Below, piece after piece: positions 10,699-21,723 of a stretch of DNA of 64,000 nt (position 1 is the stretch's first letter; every line of letters begins with the position of its first letter). The position numbers were made by a program, and so were the translations under genes. Under the pieces are notes generated by a model. It was given only the letters and a program-made list of their open reading frames with translations, searched no databases and had not been told where the DNA came from. Origin of the DNA: Pseudomonas thermotolerans DSM 14292 (GTDB taxonomy: Bacteria; Pseudomonadota; Gammaproteobacteria; Pseudomonadales; Pseudomonadaceae); assembly GCF_000364625.1 (NCBI RefSeq), contig NZ_KB822602.1, forward strand, positions 1-64,000, written 5' to 3'.

Positions 10699-10797
10699 TT
10701 GGCTGGCGGCAGGTGAAGAAATGCGGCGCTGTTCACCCCGGCGCCGCCTGCCATATATAGTCTTGAGATTCCAATAACACAGACATCGAGGTCGACC

Positions 10798-11175
10798 ATG
10801 GCATTTGCTCGTTCTCAGCGGGGGTTGTCGATTCTGGGCTGGCTGGTGGTGCTGGCGGTAGTGGCGTTCTTCGCCAGCGCGTTCTTCAAGATGGTGCCGC
10901 ACTACATCGACTTCATGGCGATGGAAAAGGCCATCTCCTCGGTGGAAACCGACAAGGTCGCCGACGTGCGCAGCGTCCCCGACTTCTACAGCCATGTCAG
11001 CAAGGCCATGCAGGTCAACGGCATCCGTGACCTGAATCTGGAAGAGGCCCTGGCGGTGAAGCTCGAGAACAACGAGTTCCGTGCTCACCTCAAATATGAA
11101 AAGCGTGAACCGCTGATCCGGAATCTCGATCTGGTGGCGCGGTTCGATAAAGAATTCCGCGTGCGTCTACCGTGA
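10798..11175 (+). CDS. DUF4845 domain-containing membrane protein
   Basis: This 125-residue protein begins with a pilin-like segment ([20 protein letters not shown]) that forms one transmembrane helix at about residues 8-30, followed by a soluble domain to the C-terminus. DUF4845 proteins sit between lepB and rnc across Pseudomonas and relatives; their role is unknown. The stop codon overlaps the GTG start of rnc, so translation is probably coupled. Confidence 0.88.
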   Translation: MAFARSQRGLSILGWLVVLAVVAFFASAFFKMVPHYIDFMAMEKAISSVETDKVADVRSVPDFYSHVSKAMQVNGIRDLNLEEALAVKLENNEFRAHLKYEKREPLIRNLDLVARFDKEFRVRLP

Positions 11176-11870
11176 GTCCATCTTCTTCAGCATTGAATCG
11201 TCTCGAGCGTCAGCTCGGTCATCATTTCAACAACCAGGACCTGATGGTCCTGGCCCTGACCCATCGCAGCTTTGCCGGGCGCAACAACGAGCGCCTAGAG
11301 TTCCTCGGTGATGCCATCCTCAACTTCGTGGCCGGCGAGGCGCTCTTCGCGCGCTTCCCGCAGGCCCGCGAAGGCCAGTTGTCGCGGCTGCGTTCGCGGC
11401 TGGTCAAGGGCGAGACCCTAGCCCGCCTGGCCCGCGGCTTCGAGCTGGGCGAGTACCTGCGCCTTGGCTCCGGCGAGCTGAAGAGTGGCGGTTTCCGCCG
11501 CGAGTCGATCCTCGCCGATGCCCTGGAGGCGCTGATCGGCGCCATCTATCTGGACGCCGGCATGGACGTGGTCCGCGAGCGGGTCCTGGCCTGGCTGAGC
11601 AACGAGCTGGACGGTCTGACCCTGGTGGACACCAACAAGGACCCGAAGACCCGCCTGCAGGAGTTCCTCCAGTCGCGCGGCTGCGAACTGCCGCGCTACA
11701 GCGTGCTGGATATCCAGGGCGAGCCGCACTGCCGGACCTTCGTGGTGGAGTGCGAGGTCGCCCTGCTCAACGAGAAGACCCACGGGCAGGGTGGCAGCCG
11801 GCGCATCGCCGAGCAGGTCGCCGCCACCGCCGCCCTGATCGCCCTTGGCGTGGAGAACGGCCATGACTGA
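11172..11870 (+). CDS. rnc: ribonuclease III
   Basis: RNase III cleaves double-stranded RNA in rRNA processing and mRNA turnover. The 232-residue product has the catalytic domain with the signature [15 protein letters not shown] (about residues 35-50), the second acidic motif [15 protein letters not shown], and a C-terminal double-stranded RNA-binding domain from about residue 157. The GTG start overlaps the stop of the DUF4845 gene and its own 3' end overlaps era by 8 bp. Confidence 0.96.
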   Translation: MSPSSSALNRLERQLGHHFNNQDLMVLALTHRSFAGRNNERLEFLGDAILNFVAGEALFARFPQAREGQLSRLRSRLVKGETLARLARGFELGEYLRLGSGELKSGGFRRESILADALEALIGAIYLDAGMDVVRERVLAWLSNELDGLTLVDTNKDPKTRLQEFLQSRGCELPRYSVLDIQGEPHCRTFVVECEVALLNEKTHGQGGSRRIAEQVAATAALIALGVENGHD

Positions 11871-12765
11871 TGCACCTGTGTCCCGCTGCGGCTTCGTGGC
11901 CATCGTCGGCCGTCCCAACGTCGGCAAGTCCACGCTGCTCAACCACATCCTCGGCCAGAAGCTGGCGATCACCTCGCGCAAGCCGCAGACCACCCGCCAC
12001 AACATGCTGGGGATCAAGACCGAGAACGGTGTCCAGGCCATCTACGTGGACACCCCCGGTCTGCACAAGCACGACGACAAGGCGCTCAACCGCTATATGA
12101 ACCGCAGCGCCTCCTCGGCGCTCAAGGATGTCGACGTGGTGGTCTTCGTGGTCGACCGCCTGCGCTGGACCGAGGAGGACCAGATGGTCTTCGAACGGGT
12201 CCGCCAGGTGCGCTGCCCGGTGCTGCTGGCGGTCAACAAGACCGACCGGCTGGACGACAAGACTGTGCTGATCCCGCACCTGGCCTGGCTTCAGCAGCAG
12301 CTGCCGGAGGCTGAGATAGTGCCGATCTCCGCGCTGCACCAGCACAACCTGGACACCCTGGAGCGCCTGGTCAACGAGCGCCTGCCGGAAGGCGAGCACA
12401 TGTTCCCCGAGGACCAGATCACCGACCGCTCCAGTCGCTTCCTGGCTGCCGAGCTGGTCCGCGAGAAGGTCATGCGCCAGCTCGGTGCCGAGGTGCCCTA
12501 CCAGGTCACCGTGGAGATCGAGGAGTTCAAGCAGGAAGGCCGCCTGTTGAACATCCATGCGCTGATCCTGGTGGAACGGGAAGGGCAGAAGAAGATCATC
12601 ATCGGCGAAGGCGGCGAGCGCATCAAAAGGATCGGCACCGAGGCCCGCAAGGACATGGAGAAGCTGTTCGACTCCAGGGTGATGCTCAACCTCTGGGTCA
12701 AGGTCAAAGGCGGCTGGTCCGACGACGAGCGCGCCCTGCGCTCGCTGGGCTACTCCGACTTCTGA
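11863..12765 (+). CDS. era: GTPase Era
   Basis: Era is a GTPase needed for maturation of the 30S ribosomal subunit. The 300-residue protein has the G1 motif [10 protein letters not shown]3 DTPGLH and G4 NKTD in the N-terminal domain and a C-terminal KH domain containing [14 protein letters not shown] that binds the 3' end of 16S rRNA. The ATG at 11863 ([16 protein letters not shown]) is preferred over an upstream one at 11845 as it matches the normal family start and overlaps rnc by 8 bp. Confidence 0.96.
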   Translation: MTDAPVSRCGFVAIVGRPNVGKSTLLNHILGQKLAITSRKPQTTRHNMLGIKTENGVQAIYVDTPGLHKHDDKALNRYMNRSASSALKDVDVVVFVVDRLRWTEEDQMVFERVRQVRCPVLLAVNKTDRLDDKTVLIPHLAWLQQQLPEAEIVPISALHQHNLDTLERLVNERLPEGEHMFPEDQITDRSSRFLAAELVREKVMRQLGAEVPYQVTVEIEEFKQEGRLLNIHALILVEREGQKKIIIGEGGERIKRIGTEARKDMEKLFDSRVMLNLWVKVKGGWSDDERALRSLGYSDF

Positions 12766-12769
12766 CGCT

Positions 12770-13468
12770 ATGCGGGCCAGCCCGTCGCCGGCGTTCGTCC
12801 TGCACACCAGGCCCTACAAGGAAACCAGTGCGCTGGTCGATTTGTTCACTCCCGGCGGGCGCCTGCGCGCGGTGCTGCGCAACGCCCGCGGCAAGACCGG
12901 CAGCCTGGCACGGCCCTTCCTGCCCCTGGAGATCGAGCTGCGCGGGCGTGGCGAACTGAAGACTCTGGCGCGCCTGGAAGGCGCCGGGATTCCTCACCTG
13001 CTGGCCGGTGAGCCGCTGTTCAGCGGCCTCTACCTCAACGAGCTGCTGATTCGCCTGCTGCCGGCGGAAGACCCCCATCCCGGCTTGTTCGAGCACTACG
13101 CCATGACCCTCCAGGCCCTGGCCGTCGGCCGGCCCCTGGAACCCTTGCTGCGTGCCTTCGAATGGCGCCTGCTGGACGAGCTGGGCTATGGTTTCGCCCT
13201 GGACCGCGATATCCACGGCCTGCCGGTGGCCGCCGACGGTCTCTATCGACTGCTGCCGGAGGCCGGCCTGGAGCGGGTCGAGCTGCTCCAGCCCGGGCTG
13301 TTCCATGGCCGCGAGTTGCTGGCCATGGCCGAGGCGGACTGGTCTGTGCCCGGCGCCCTGGCAGCGGCCAAGCGGCTGATGCGCCAGGCGCTCGCCCCCC
13401 AACTCGGCGGCCGGCCGCTGGTCAGCCGTGAACTCTTCATGACCTTCAAGGAATCACCCCGTGACTGA
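12770..13468 (+). CDS. recO: DNA repair protein RecO
   Basis: RecO works with RecF and RecR to load RecA on SSB-coated single-stranded DNA. The 232-residue protein starts with the family's OB-fold N-terminal domain ([19 protein letters not shown]) followed by a helical domain. No zinc-binding cysteine cluster is seen, as in other Pseudomonas RecO proteins. It lies 4 bp after era and overlaps the start of pdxJ by 8 bp. Confidence 0.95.
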   Translation: MRASPSPAFVLHTRPYKETSALVDLFTPGGRLRAVLRNARGKTGSLARPFLPLEIELRGRGELKTLARLEGAGIPHLLAGEPLFSGLYLNELLIRLLPAEDPHPGLFEHYAMTLQALAVGRPLEPLLRAFEWRLLDELGYGFALDRDIHGLPVAADGLYRLLPEAGLERVELLQPGLFHGRELLAMAEADWSVPGALAAAKRLMRQALAPQLGGRPLVSRELFMTFKESPRD

Positions 13469-14207
13469 TGCCAATCGAATCCTCCTCGGCGTGAACATCG
13501 ACCACGTCGCCACCCTGCGCCAGGCGCGCGGCACCCGCTATCCCGACCCGCTGAAGGCGGCCCTCGACGCCGAAGAGGCCGGCGCCGACGGCATCACCCT
13601 GCACCTGCGCGAGGACCGCCGGCACATCCAGGACCACGACGTGCGCCGCTTCAAGGAAGCGCTGCAGACCCGCATGAACCTGGAGATGGGCGTCACCGAG
13701 GAGATGCTCGCCATCGCCGAGAGCATCCGTCCCGAGCACGTCTGCCTGGTGCCGGAGAAACGCGCCGAGCTGACTACCGAGGGCGGCCTCGACGTATTCG
13801 GCCAGGAGGAGCGCATCCGTGCCGCGGTAGAGCGTCTGAGCCGGGCCGGCTGCGAGGTGTCGCTGTTCATCGACCCGGAGGAGCGACAGATCGAGGCGGC
13901 CAGGCGGGTCGGCGCGCCGGTCATCGAGCTGCACACCGGCCGTTACGCCGACGCCCACGACAAGGCCGAGCTGGCCCGCGAGCTGGCGCGCATCCGCGAC
14001 GGCGTGGCCTGCGGGCTGGCTCACGGCCTAGTGGTTAACGCCGGCCACGGCCTGCACTACCACAATGTCGAGGCGGTGGCGGCCATCCCCGGGGTCAATG
14101 AGCTGAACATCGGCCACGCCATCGTCGCCCATGCACTGTTCGTCGGCTTCAAGGCCGCGGTGGCGGAGATGAAGGCGTTGATCGTCGCGGCCGCCGAACG
14201 CCGCTGA
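13461..14207 (+). CDS. pdxJ: pyridoxine 5'-phosphate synthase
   Basis: PdxJ condenses 3-amino-2-oxopropyl phosphate with 1-deoxyxylulose 5-phosphate to pyridoxine 5'-phosphate. The 248-residue TIM-barrel protein has the expected N-terminus [18 protein letters not shown], the loop [18 protein letters not shown] and the phosphate-binding end [11 protein letters not shown]...[12 protein letters not shown]. The GTG start overlaps recO. The stop codon is part of a perfect palindrome shared with the convergent DUF2905 gene. Confidence 0.96.
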   Translation: MTDANRILLGVNIDHVATLRQARGTRYPDPLKAALDAEEAGADGITLHLREDRRHIQDHDVRRFKEALQTRMNLEMGVTEEMLAIAESIRPEHVCLVPEKRAELTTEGGLDVFGQEERIRAAVERLSRAGCEVSLFIDPEERQIEAARRVGAPVIELHTGRYADAHDKAELARELARIRDGVACGLAHGLVVNAGHGLHYHNVEAVAAIPGVNELNIGHAIVAHALFVGFKAAVAEMKALIVAAAERR

Positions 14208-14228
14208 GCGCCCGCCGCGCTCAGCGGC
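14200..14228. terminator. shared inverted repeat across the pdxJ and DUF2905 stop codons
   Basis: GCCGCTGAGCGC (14200-14211) and GCGCTCAGCGGC (14217-14228) form a perfect 12-bp stem with a 5-nt loop. One arm contains the pdxJ TGA (14205-14207), the other the stop of the convergent gene (14221-14223). No U-tract follows, so it would be a bidirectional hairpin and not a classical intrinsic terminator. Confidence 0.6.
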
Positions 14229-14427
14229 GCAGCAGATTGACCAGCAGGCTGAGGACCAGGCTGATCACCAGCATCGAGGTGATCGGGATGAACACTCGGC
14301 TGCGTTCCGACTCGATACGGATGTCGCCGGGCAGCCTGCCGAACCAGTTGAGCAGCCAGGGTGTGTAGTGCAGGGCGACGCCGAGCAGGAGCAGCGCGGC
14401 GCCGATGATCATCAACCAGCGGGCCAT
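14221..14427 (-). CDS. DUF2905 small membrane protein
   Basis: The 68-residue protein has two transmembrane helices (WLMIIGAALLLLGVALHY and ITSMLVISLVLSLLVNLL) joined by the family hallmark WFGRLPGDIRIE. DUF2905 proteins are widespread and of unknown function. GGAGGATCACC precedes the ATG at 14427. Confidence 0.9.
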   Translation of the reverse strand: MARWLMIIGAALLLLGVALHYTPWLLNWFGRLPGDIRIESERSRVFIPITSMLVISLVLSLLVNLLRR

Positions 14428-14482
14428 GGTGATCCTCCGCAGTCTTGCCTGCCTGCGACTATAGGCCGGGACGGTCCCTTGC

Positions 14483-15451
14483 TCAGGGTTTGCGGGCGAC
14501 CAGCACGGCACGCGCCGGCGCCGGCAGGCCTTCGATGGTGCGTGTGTGATCGCGTGGGTCGAGGAAGTCGGGCAGCGACTGGAAGCGCATCCACTCGGTG
14601 CTGCGCTGCTCCTCGACGCTGGTGTAGCTGACGTCCACGCAGCGCACCTCGACGAAGCCGGTGCGCCGCAGCCACAGTTCCAGAGCCGGCACCGAGGGCA
14701 GGAACCAGACGTTGCGCATCTGCGCGTAGCGATCCTCGGGGACCAGCACCTGCTGGGCATCGCCTTCCACCACTAGGGTTTCCAAGACCAGCTCGCCGTC
14801 GCGGCGCAGGCAGTCCTTGAGGGCCAGCAGGTGGTCGATGGGCGATCGGCGGTGGTAGAGCACGCCCATGGAGAATACAGTGTCGAAGCCTTCTAGGCGC
14901 GGCGGCAGGTCCTCCAGGGCCAGTGGCAGGTGCCAGGCCGGCAGCTCGGGGAGGAAGCGCTTGACGGCGAGGAACTGGCAGAGGAACAGCCAGTTGGGGT
15001 CGATGCCGATCACGCTGTCGGCGCCGGCGCCGAGCATGCGCCACATGTAGTAGCCGTTGCCGCAGCCGACGTCGAGGATGCGCTTGCCGGTCAGCTCCAG
15101 GTGCGGGGCGACCCGCGCCCATTTCCAGTCCGAGCGCCATTCGCTGTCGATGTGTACGCCGAACAGCCCGAAGGGACCCTTGCGCCAGGGGGTCAGCCCT
15201 TGCAGGGCGGTTTTCAGCGCGGCGCGGTCGGCTTCGTCGCAGGGGCCGTCGAGGGTCACGGCCTTGTTCAGCTCCACCTGCTCGGCGGTCAGCGGCGGCA
15301 GGGCGTCCACTGCGGCGCTCCAGCGCGCCAGGTCTCCGTGACCGTTGGCGAGCTTGCGGTCGAGCTGCTCGGGCAGGTCGGCGGCCCAGTCGTGCAAGGG
15401 GGTACCGAGCAGGCTCTGCTGCAGGGCGTCCAGATCGAGTTGGCGGATCAT
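14483..15451 (-). CDS. cmoB: tRNA U34 carboxymethyltransferase CmoB
   Basis: CmoB uses carboxy-S-adenosylmethionine to convert 5-hydroxyuridine 34 to 5-carboxymethoxyuridine in tRNAs. The 322-residue protein has a helical N-terminal part and a Rossmann methyltransferase domain with [15 protein letters not shown] (about residue 120) and the conserved [15 protein letters not shown]. The length matches E. coli CmoB. It overlaps cmoA in an ATGA junction, and the two act consecutively. Confidence 0.96.
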   Translation of the reverse strand: MIRQLDLDALQQSLLGTPLHDWAADLPEQLDRKLANGHGDLARWSAAVDALPPLTAEQVELNKAVTLDGPCDEADRAALKTALQGLTPWRKGPFGLFGVHIDSEWRSDWKWARVAPHLELTGKRILDVGCGNGYYMWRMLGAGADSVIGIDPNWLFLCQFLAVKRFLPELPAWHLPLALEDLPPRLEGFDTVFSMGVLYHRRSPIDHLLALKDCLRRDGELVLETLVVEGDAQQVLVPEDRYAQMRNVWFLPSVPALELWLRRTGFVEVRCVDVSYTSVEEQRSTEWMRFQSLPDFLDPRDHTRTIEGLPAPARAVLVARKP

Positions 15452-16191
15452 GGCAGGGCGATCAGCGAGGCGAAGTTCAGGCACTGGAACCAGGGCAGCA
15501 CCTTGCTGAAGCCTGCGGCGCTGAGGCGCTCGCGATGCTGTTCGAGGCTGTCCGGCTTCATCACGTTCTCGATGGCGTTGCGCTTCTGGGCGATCTCCAG
15601 CTCGCTGTAGCCGTTGGCGCGCTTGAAGGCGACATGCAGCTCGGTGAGCAGTTCCTGCTCCTCGGCATCCTCGAAGCGCAGCTTCTCGGAAAGGATCAGC
15701 GCGCCGCCGGGCAGCAGGCTCCGGCGGATGTGGGTGAGCAGGGCGAGGCGTTGCTCCGGTGGGATGAACTGCAGGGTGAAGTTCATCGCGATCAGCGAGG
15801 CCGGCTGCAGCTCCAGGGCGAGGATGTCTGCCTCGATCGCCTCGGCCGGCAGTAGTTCCTGGAACATGGCGTCCTGGGCGTGCAGGTACTCGCGGCAGCG
15901 CGCCACCATGGCCGCCGAGTTGTCCACCGCGAGGATCCGGCAGCCCTCGGCCTGCACGTGGCGGCGCAGCGCCTGGGTGACTGCGCCGAGGGAGCAGCCG
16001 AGGTCGTAGAGGAGACTGTGTGGCTGGGCGAAGCGGCTGGCGAGCACGCCGATGTTCTCGACGATGGTCGGGTAGCCGGGCACCGAGCGCTTGATCATGT
16101 CCGGGAACACGCGCGCCACGTCCTCGTTGAACACGAAGTCGGGCACCTGATCGAGGGGCTGGGCGAAGAGGCGGTCGGGTTCCTGGCTCAC
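15448..16191 (-). CDS. cmoA: carboxy-S-adenosyl-L-methionine synthase CmoA
   Basis: CmoA makes carboxy-SAM from SAM and prephenate for CmoB. The 247-residue protein has the SAM-binding motif [16 protein letters not shown] and the family segment [13 protein letters not shown]. The GTG at 16191 ([13 protein letters not shown]) is chosen because the product then has the usual family length; the frame is open further upstream to an ATG at 16251, but that extension is not conserved-looking. Confidence 0.95.
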   Translation of the reverse strand: MSQEPDRLFAQPLDQVPDFVFNEDVARVFPDMIKRSVPGYPTIVENIGVLASRFAQPHSLLYDLGCSLGAVTQALRRHVQAEGCRILAVDNSAAMVARCREYLHAQDAMFQELLPAEAIEADILALELQPASLIAMNFTLQFIPPEQRLALLTHIRRSLLPGGALILSEKLRFEDAEEQELLTELHVAFKRANGYSELEIAQKRNAIENVMKPDSLEQHRERLSAAGFSKVLPWFQCLNFASLIALP

Positions 16192-16270
16192 GACGGCTTG
16201 CTGGGCTGAGGACGAGGGCCGGCATTGTAAGCCACGGGCGGCAGGCTTCAAGCGGCAGCGGATCTTGCGC

Positions 16271-16840
16271 TCACTTCAGTTGGTCGGAAAAGAACTCGCC
16301 GGCGCCCTGAATCGGCCCGAGCGGGTTCTTCTTCACTACCATGCGGCGTATGTTGGGTTCGCCGTTGCTGACCTTGTGTACCAGCACGTCGTCGACCAGT
16401 ACGAACACGGTACGGAACGACCAGCCCTTCACCTCGCGGCGCTTGCTGAAGTTGAACAGGTCGGCCCAGAAGCTGCCGACCCGTTGGGTGTCGGTCTTGG
16501 AGAACTCGAAGGCGTAGCCGACGCAGCGATCCTTGGCCTCCAGACACTGGATCAGGCCGTCCGGCAAGTAGGAGATGGGGATGTTGGGCTGCACGAACAT
16601 CAGCCGCACATCGACGAAGGAGAGCATCTTGCCGTTGCCCTGGCTCAGCGGGTCGAAGCCCAGCTCGAACAGCTGCGAGCGGGTGGTCTTGCCGGGAATG
16701 GCTTGGGAATAGCGGATCTCGGTGTCCAGATAGTCGCCGAACGGCGAGAGCGTCTCGTCGCGTTCGCTGGGCAGCAGGCTGCCGCACCCGGCAAGCAGAA
16801 GTGCGATCGGAGCCGCCATGCCACGCCATACCCTGTTCAT
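16271..16840 (-). CDS. putative lipoprotein of unknown function
   Basis: The 189-residue product has a lipoprotein signal peptide with lipobox LLLAGC, so it is probably anchored in the envelope. I do not recognise the mature domain; it is rich in aromatic residues and contains [15 protein letters not shown], which resembles the start of SmpA/BamE-type folds, but that is only suggestive. The ATG at 16840 gives a compact signal peptide; an in-frame ATG at 16855 with GAGGGA upstream is also possible. Confidence 0.75.
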   Translation of the reverse strand: MNRVWRGMAAPIALLLAGCGSLLPSERDETLSPFGDYLDTEIRYSQAIPGKTTRSQLFELGFDPLSQGNGKMLSFVDVRLMFVQPNIPISYLPDGLIQCLEAKDRCVGYAFEFSKTDTQRVGSFWADLFNFSKRREVKGWSFRTVFVLVDDVLVHKVSNGEPNIRRMVVKKNPLGPIQGAGEFFSDQLK

Positions 16841-16892
16841 TGTGCTTGTCTCCATGGGCTTCCCTCTTTCCTATAGTCGATAGGCGAGGGTT

Positions 16893-16914
16893 CTGCCGCC
16901 CGCTCGGACGGCAG
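16893..16914 (-). terminator. hairpin after the YhhN gene
   Basis: CTGCCG (16893-16898) pairs with CGGCAG (16909-16914) just beyond the stop of the minus-strand lysoplasmalogenase gene. The stem is short and there is no clear U-tract, so termination is uncertain. Confidence 0.35.
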
Positions 16915-16917
16915 CCT

Positions 16918-17556
16918 TCAGTCCGTTCGGCGACCGAAGACGGAGGCGGCGATGCCCCACTGGCCGAGCCAGTAGGTGAGGATGATGGCGTAGGGGGCGG
17001 CGGCGAAGGGGTGGACGAATCGGTTGACGCCGATCAGGGTGTCGGACAGCACGAACAGGGCGGCACCGCCGATTGCCAGCCAGGCCGAGTCGCGTCCGAC
17101 GAACGGCGCGCCGAGGCGGGCCAGGGCGCGCCAGAGCATGGCGCTGATGGTCAGGCTGTAGAACGCCACCGGGAGCGCCAGATTCCCCAGGCCGTGACTG
17201 GCTAGGGTGGCGAAGATCGCCGTGCCGGTGAGCGCCGCGAGGAGCAGGAACGGCATGGCCAGGCGGCGCGTGTCGCCGAGGTAGGCGGTCAGGTAGGCGA
17301 GATGGGCGACTAGGAAGGCGCCTAGGCCGAAGACGAACAGGTCGCCCGGCCAGGCCAGCAGTAGGTCGCCGAGCAGCGACAGCAGCAGGCCGACGGCGAT
17401 CCAGCGCCGGTAGGCGCCGGCCGGGGCGCCACGCAGCCAGAGCAGCAGGGCGATCACCGGCAGGGGTTTGGTGAACAGGCAGAGCAGGGCGTTTTCGGTC
17501 GCCGCGCCGTAGAGGAAGGCGGTGCCGCCGAGCAGGGCCAGGATCAACCAGGGCAT
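16918..17556 (-). CDS. YhhN/TMEM86 family membrane protein, putative lysoplasmalogenase
   Basis: The 212-residue protein consists almost entirely of seven or eight transmembrane helices and has the YhhN family motifs FTKPLPVIALLLWL, LLLSLLGDLLLAWP and AALFVLSDTLIGVNRF, with conserved Asp residues in the membrane. Animal TMEM86B hydrolyses lysoplasmalogen; activity of bacterial members is less certain. TGAGGAG precedes the ATG. Confidence 0.88.
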   Translation of the reverse strand: MPWLILALLGGTAFLYGAATENALLCLFTKPLPVIALLLWLRGAPAGAYRRWIAVGLLLSLLGDLLLAWPGDLFVFGLGAFLVAHLAYLTAYLGDTRRLAMPFLLLAALTGTAIFATLASHGLGNLALPVAFYSLTISAMLWRALARLGAPFVGRDSAWLAIGGAALFVLSDTLIGVNRFVHPFAAAPYAIILTYWLGQWGIAASVFGRRTD

Positions 17557-17655
17557 TGCAGTCTCCTCAGCAGGGAAATGTCCGCACTATGCCCAAGGCC
17601 GCGGCCGCCTGCCCAGGCGGCAGGCGCCAGGACGAGGCGCATTTCGCGCCGACGA

Positions 17656-18054
17656 TCACTGGCGCACGTTGACCGTACAATCGACGGTTCGCGCTGGCGG
17701 CACGTCGGTTTCCCAGGGGCGCTGGTAGGTGAGCAGCAGGCGCCCCTCGCCGGGGGCGCTGGCCTGGAAGCGCCAGGTGGATTCGCCGGCGCCACCGACC
17801 AGACCGGCGTCTTCTGGAGCGCTGTAGACCTCCGGGCTCAGGCTGCCCAGCACACCCGGAGCGGCTTCGTGGAGCTGCCAGCGGAATCCCGTGGTGGGAT
17901 TGCTCGGCAGGATGAGGGTCAGGGTTTGTCCAACGACGAGGCGTACCGGCGAGCAGCTCTGGCGCTCGCCGGGTTGCAGGGTGACGTTGTTGGCCGGCTG
18001 TTGGGCGCAGGCGGTGAGCAGGGCGAGGCCGAAAGGCAGCAGCAAGCGGTGCAC
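17656..18054 (-). CDS. chagasin-like (I42) cysteine protease inhibitor, lipoprotein
   Basis: I42 inhibitors block papain-like cysteine proteases through three loops, all recognisable here: NPTTGFRW, a GGAGES segment matching the GxGG loop, and QRPWE. The 132-residue product has a lipobox (LALLTAC), so it is likely envelope-anchored. The GTG at 18054 is chosen because AAAAGGA lies at a good distance upstream; a GTG at 18060 is the alternative. A possible promoter on this strand has TTGCCC (18114-18119) and TTATTC (18090-18095). Confidence 0.82.
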   Translation of the reverse strand: MHRLLLPFGLALLTACAQQPANNVTLQPGERQSCSPVRLVVGQTLTLILPSNPTTGFRWQLHEAAPGVLGSLSPEVYSAPEDAGLVGGAGESTWRFQASAPGEGRLLLTYQRPWETDVPPARTVDCTVNVRQ

Positions 18055-18142
18055 GGGCACAGGTCCTTTTCCGGTTGAGCGAGTGGCGAGAATAACCGGA
18101 TTGTCGGGCTGGTGGGCAAGCCTGGCGGGGCGCTCGTACCTT

Positions 18143-18154
18143 GGTATGCATACC
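18143..18154. promoter_or_regulatory. 12-bp palindrome GGTATGCATACC
   Basis: A perfect palindrome lies between the minus-strand inhibitor gene and the small-RNA candidate on the plus strand. Its form suits a dimeric repressor operator, but no partner regulator is obvious. Confidence 0.4.
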
Positions 18155-18199
18155 TGAGGCGCAGGACGGCTTCGACCTTGGTGGTATGGGCGGTCGTAG

Positions 18200-18310
18200 G
18201 GAGCTGACGTAAAACGGCTCCGTCCAGCTCCTGCGTGGTTACTGGATGGTGTTTTCCCATTCCTCTTTCGGAATGTCTGGCAAGGCGGTCCCGATGGGCC
18301 GCCTTTTTTT
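18200..18310 (+). ncRNA. putative structured small RNA with intrinsic terminator
   Basis: Three hairpins follow each other in a gene-free region: GGAGCTG-ACG (18200-18209) with CGT-C-CAGCTCC (18221-18231); ATTCC (18259-18263) with GGAAT (18270-18274); and a terminator stem AAGGCGGTCC (18282-18291) with GGGCCGCCTT (18296-18305), loop CGAT, followed by T7 (18304-18310). The 5' end and promoter could not be placed; transcription must start upstream of 18200. It may be a free small RNA or a terminated leader of acsA. I do not recognise it as a known family. Confidence 0.55.
18282..18310 (+). terminator. strong intrinsic terminator upstream of acsA
   Basis: A 10-bp stem with a four-base loop runs directly into seven T residues. 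No plus-strand protein gene precedes it for several kilobases, so it must end a small RNA or a leader transcript. The rest of the gap to acsA (18311-18584) holds no gene that I can support. Confidence 0.85.
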
Positions 18311-18555
18311 CTTGCAGACCGTTTGCCACGGGGCCTGGAGAGGTTTTCCGCAAGCCCGTCATCCGGCCTTGCGGGCCTACCCGGGTGACCATGGGGGGGA
18401 GGTGCTGGCCGCCGCCTGCCGCGAACATCCCTGGAAGCCTTCGGCTGCGCGGCCTGGCCCCCGGTCTGCAGGCCTCCGGAGCCTGGTGCATTTGCGTTAA
18501 GACCTTTGTCGTATGGTTGCGGGAGGGGGGTGTGGTTACAACTGTGCCCAGTCAC

Positions 18556-18563
18556 AAGAACAA
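18556..18563 (+). promoter_or_regulatory. CA-motif (Hfq/Crc-type) near the acsA translation start
   Basis: AAGAACAA fits the AAnAANAA element used by Hfq-Crc for catabolite repression in Pseudomonas. It lies 21 nt before the acsA ATG and just upstream of the GAGG Shine-Dalgarno sequence at about 18572-18575. Confidence 0.45.
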
Positions 18564-18584
18564 CTGTCACCGAGGTTCAACCCC

Positions 18585-20546
<1,962 letters not shown>

Positions 20547-20563
20547 TCGGCCCCTGCAGCGCG

Positions 20564-20605
20564 ACGCCCCGTCCGGTTCCTCCGGGCGGGGCGTTGTCGT
20601 TTTCG
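20564..20605 (+). terminator. terminator after acsA
   Basis: ACGCCCCG...CCGG (from 20564) pairs with CCGG...CGGGGCGT (to 20594), followed by TGTCGTTTT. It lies shortly after the acsA stop and may also serve the convergent pcpS-like gene. Confidence 0.75.
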
Positions 20606-20614
20606 CGCGGGGGA

Positions 20615-21337
20615 TTAGTTGGCGGAGGGCTGGTCGGCGGCTATGGCCACCAGGCTGAGTAGCTGATCGTCGAGACGGGCGAACTGCCCCTGTAGCTCGC
20701 GGCCTCTGGGCCAGTCTGCCGCTAGATCGCTAAGCAGGCGCAGGCGTGCCTGGCCGTCTTCCGACCAGTCCAGCAGCTCGGCGTGTTCGAAGTAGAAGCG
20801 CCTGCCCACCAGGGGGTAGAGGGCCTTGAACAGGCTCTCCTTGAGGGAAAAGCTCAGGGTCACCAGCAGCGCCTGGCGCTCCTCCGGCAGCCCGGCCAGG
20901 CGCTGCTGCTCGGAGGCGGTGAGCACCTCACGGGCCAGCAACCGGGCGCGCTTCGCCTCCAACAGGCGCTCCAGATCCAGGCCGAGTCCCAGCCAGTGTT
21001 CCTGGTGGGCCACCACGGCAGCGGCCCGGCCGTGACTGTGGGTGATGGAGCCGCTGATACCGGCCGGCCACTGCGGGGCACGGTCGTCGCCCACCGCCGG
21101 TACCGAAGCCGTGCCGGTCAGCCGCTGCAGGGCCGAGCGGGCGCACAGGCGGCCGGCGAGAAATTCCGCCTGGCGCTTGCTGATCCCGCGTGGGCGGGGG
21201 ATGCCGCAGGCGGCGAAGTCTTCCTCGGCGAGCAGCGCCGGGTCGAAACAGGTGCTGACCAGGCAGGCGCCGGTCAGCGGACGGGGCAGCGGCCAGTGCT
21301 CGCGCAGCGGGGTGCAGCAGGCGGGGAGGGCGTTCAT
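20615..21337 (-). CDS. pcpS: 4'-phosphopantetheinyl transferase (PcpS/EntD type)
   Basis: The enzyme converts apo carrier proteins to holo form by transferring 4'-phosphopantetheine from CoA. The 240-residue product has the EntD-like N-terminal domain and both catalytic motifs: LGLGLDLERLL (GxD) and SFSLKESLFKALYP, a KExxxK form. P. aeruginosa has a single broad-specificity enzyme, PcpS, of similar length. It lies 18 bp after the I78 inhibitor gene, suggesting an operon. Confidence 0.9.
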   Translation of the reverse strand: MNALPACCTPLREHWPLPRPLTGACLVSTCFDPALLAEEDFAACGIPRPRGISKRQAEFLAGRLCARSALQRLTGTASVPAVGDDRAPQWPAGISGSITHSHGRAAAVVAHQEHWLGLGLDLERLLEAKRARLLAREVLTASEQQRLAGLPEERQALLVTLSFSLKESLFKALYPLVGRRFYFEHAELLDWSEDGQARLRLLSDLAADWPRGRELQGQFARLDDQLLSLVAIAADQPSAN

Positions 21338-21355
21338 CGTGGCAGTTGGCCGGGG

Positions 21356-21664
21356 TCAGCCGCAGGACACCCGGGTGATCACCCCCTGCTGGTCGGTGAG
21401 CAGGTTCAGGCGCTGCGAGTTGTACTCCAGGGTGACGATGTCGTGCGGGCCGAGGGCCCGAGCGGTTTTCGCACCGGCACGCTGCATGGCCTGATCGAGC
21501 AGCTCGCGGCTGACCGGCTGGCCGACCAGCTGCTGCACCCGGCTGGCGTCGCAGCTGTCCGGGCGGGCGGCCAGGGTATCGGCGTCGCGGCCGTCCTGGC
21601 TGGCGCAGCCGGCGAGCAGGCCGGCGAGGAGGAGGGGGCCGAGGGTGAAGCGCGTGCTGGGCAT
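21356..21664 (-). CDS. I78-family peptidase inhibitor, lipoprotein
   Basis: The 102-residue product has a lipobox (LLAGLLAGC) followed by an I78 inhibitor domain: two cysteines (in DSCDAS and VSCG) and the pattern LVGQPVSRELLDQAM, with DIVTLEYNSQRLNLLTDQQG typical of this family. I78 proteins resemble potato inhibitor I folds acting on serine proteases. It is first in a likely two-gene operon with pcpS. Confidence 0.85.
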   Translation of the reverse strand: MPSTRFTLGPLLLAGLLAGCASQDGRDADTLAARPDSCDASRVQQLVGQPVSRELLDQAMQRAGAKTARALGPHDIVTLEYNSQRLNLLTDQQGVITRVSCG

Positions 21665-21723
21665 GGGAACTCCTGATGAAGCAAGGAGTGTCCACCATAG
21701 CAGATCGGCCGGCCCGCGGGCGC

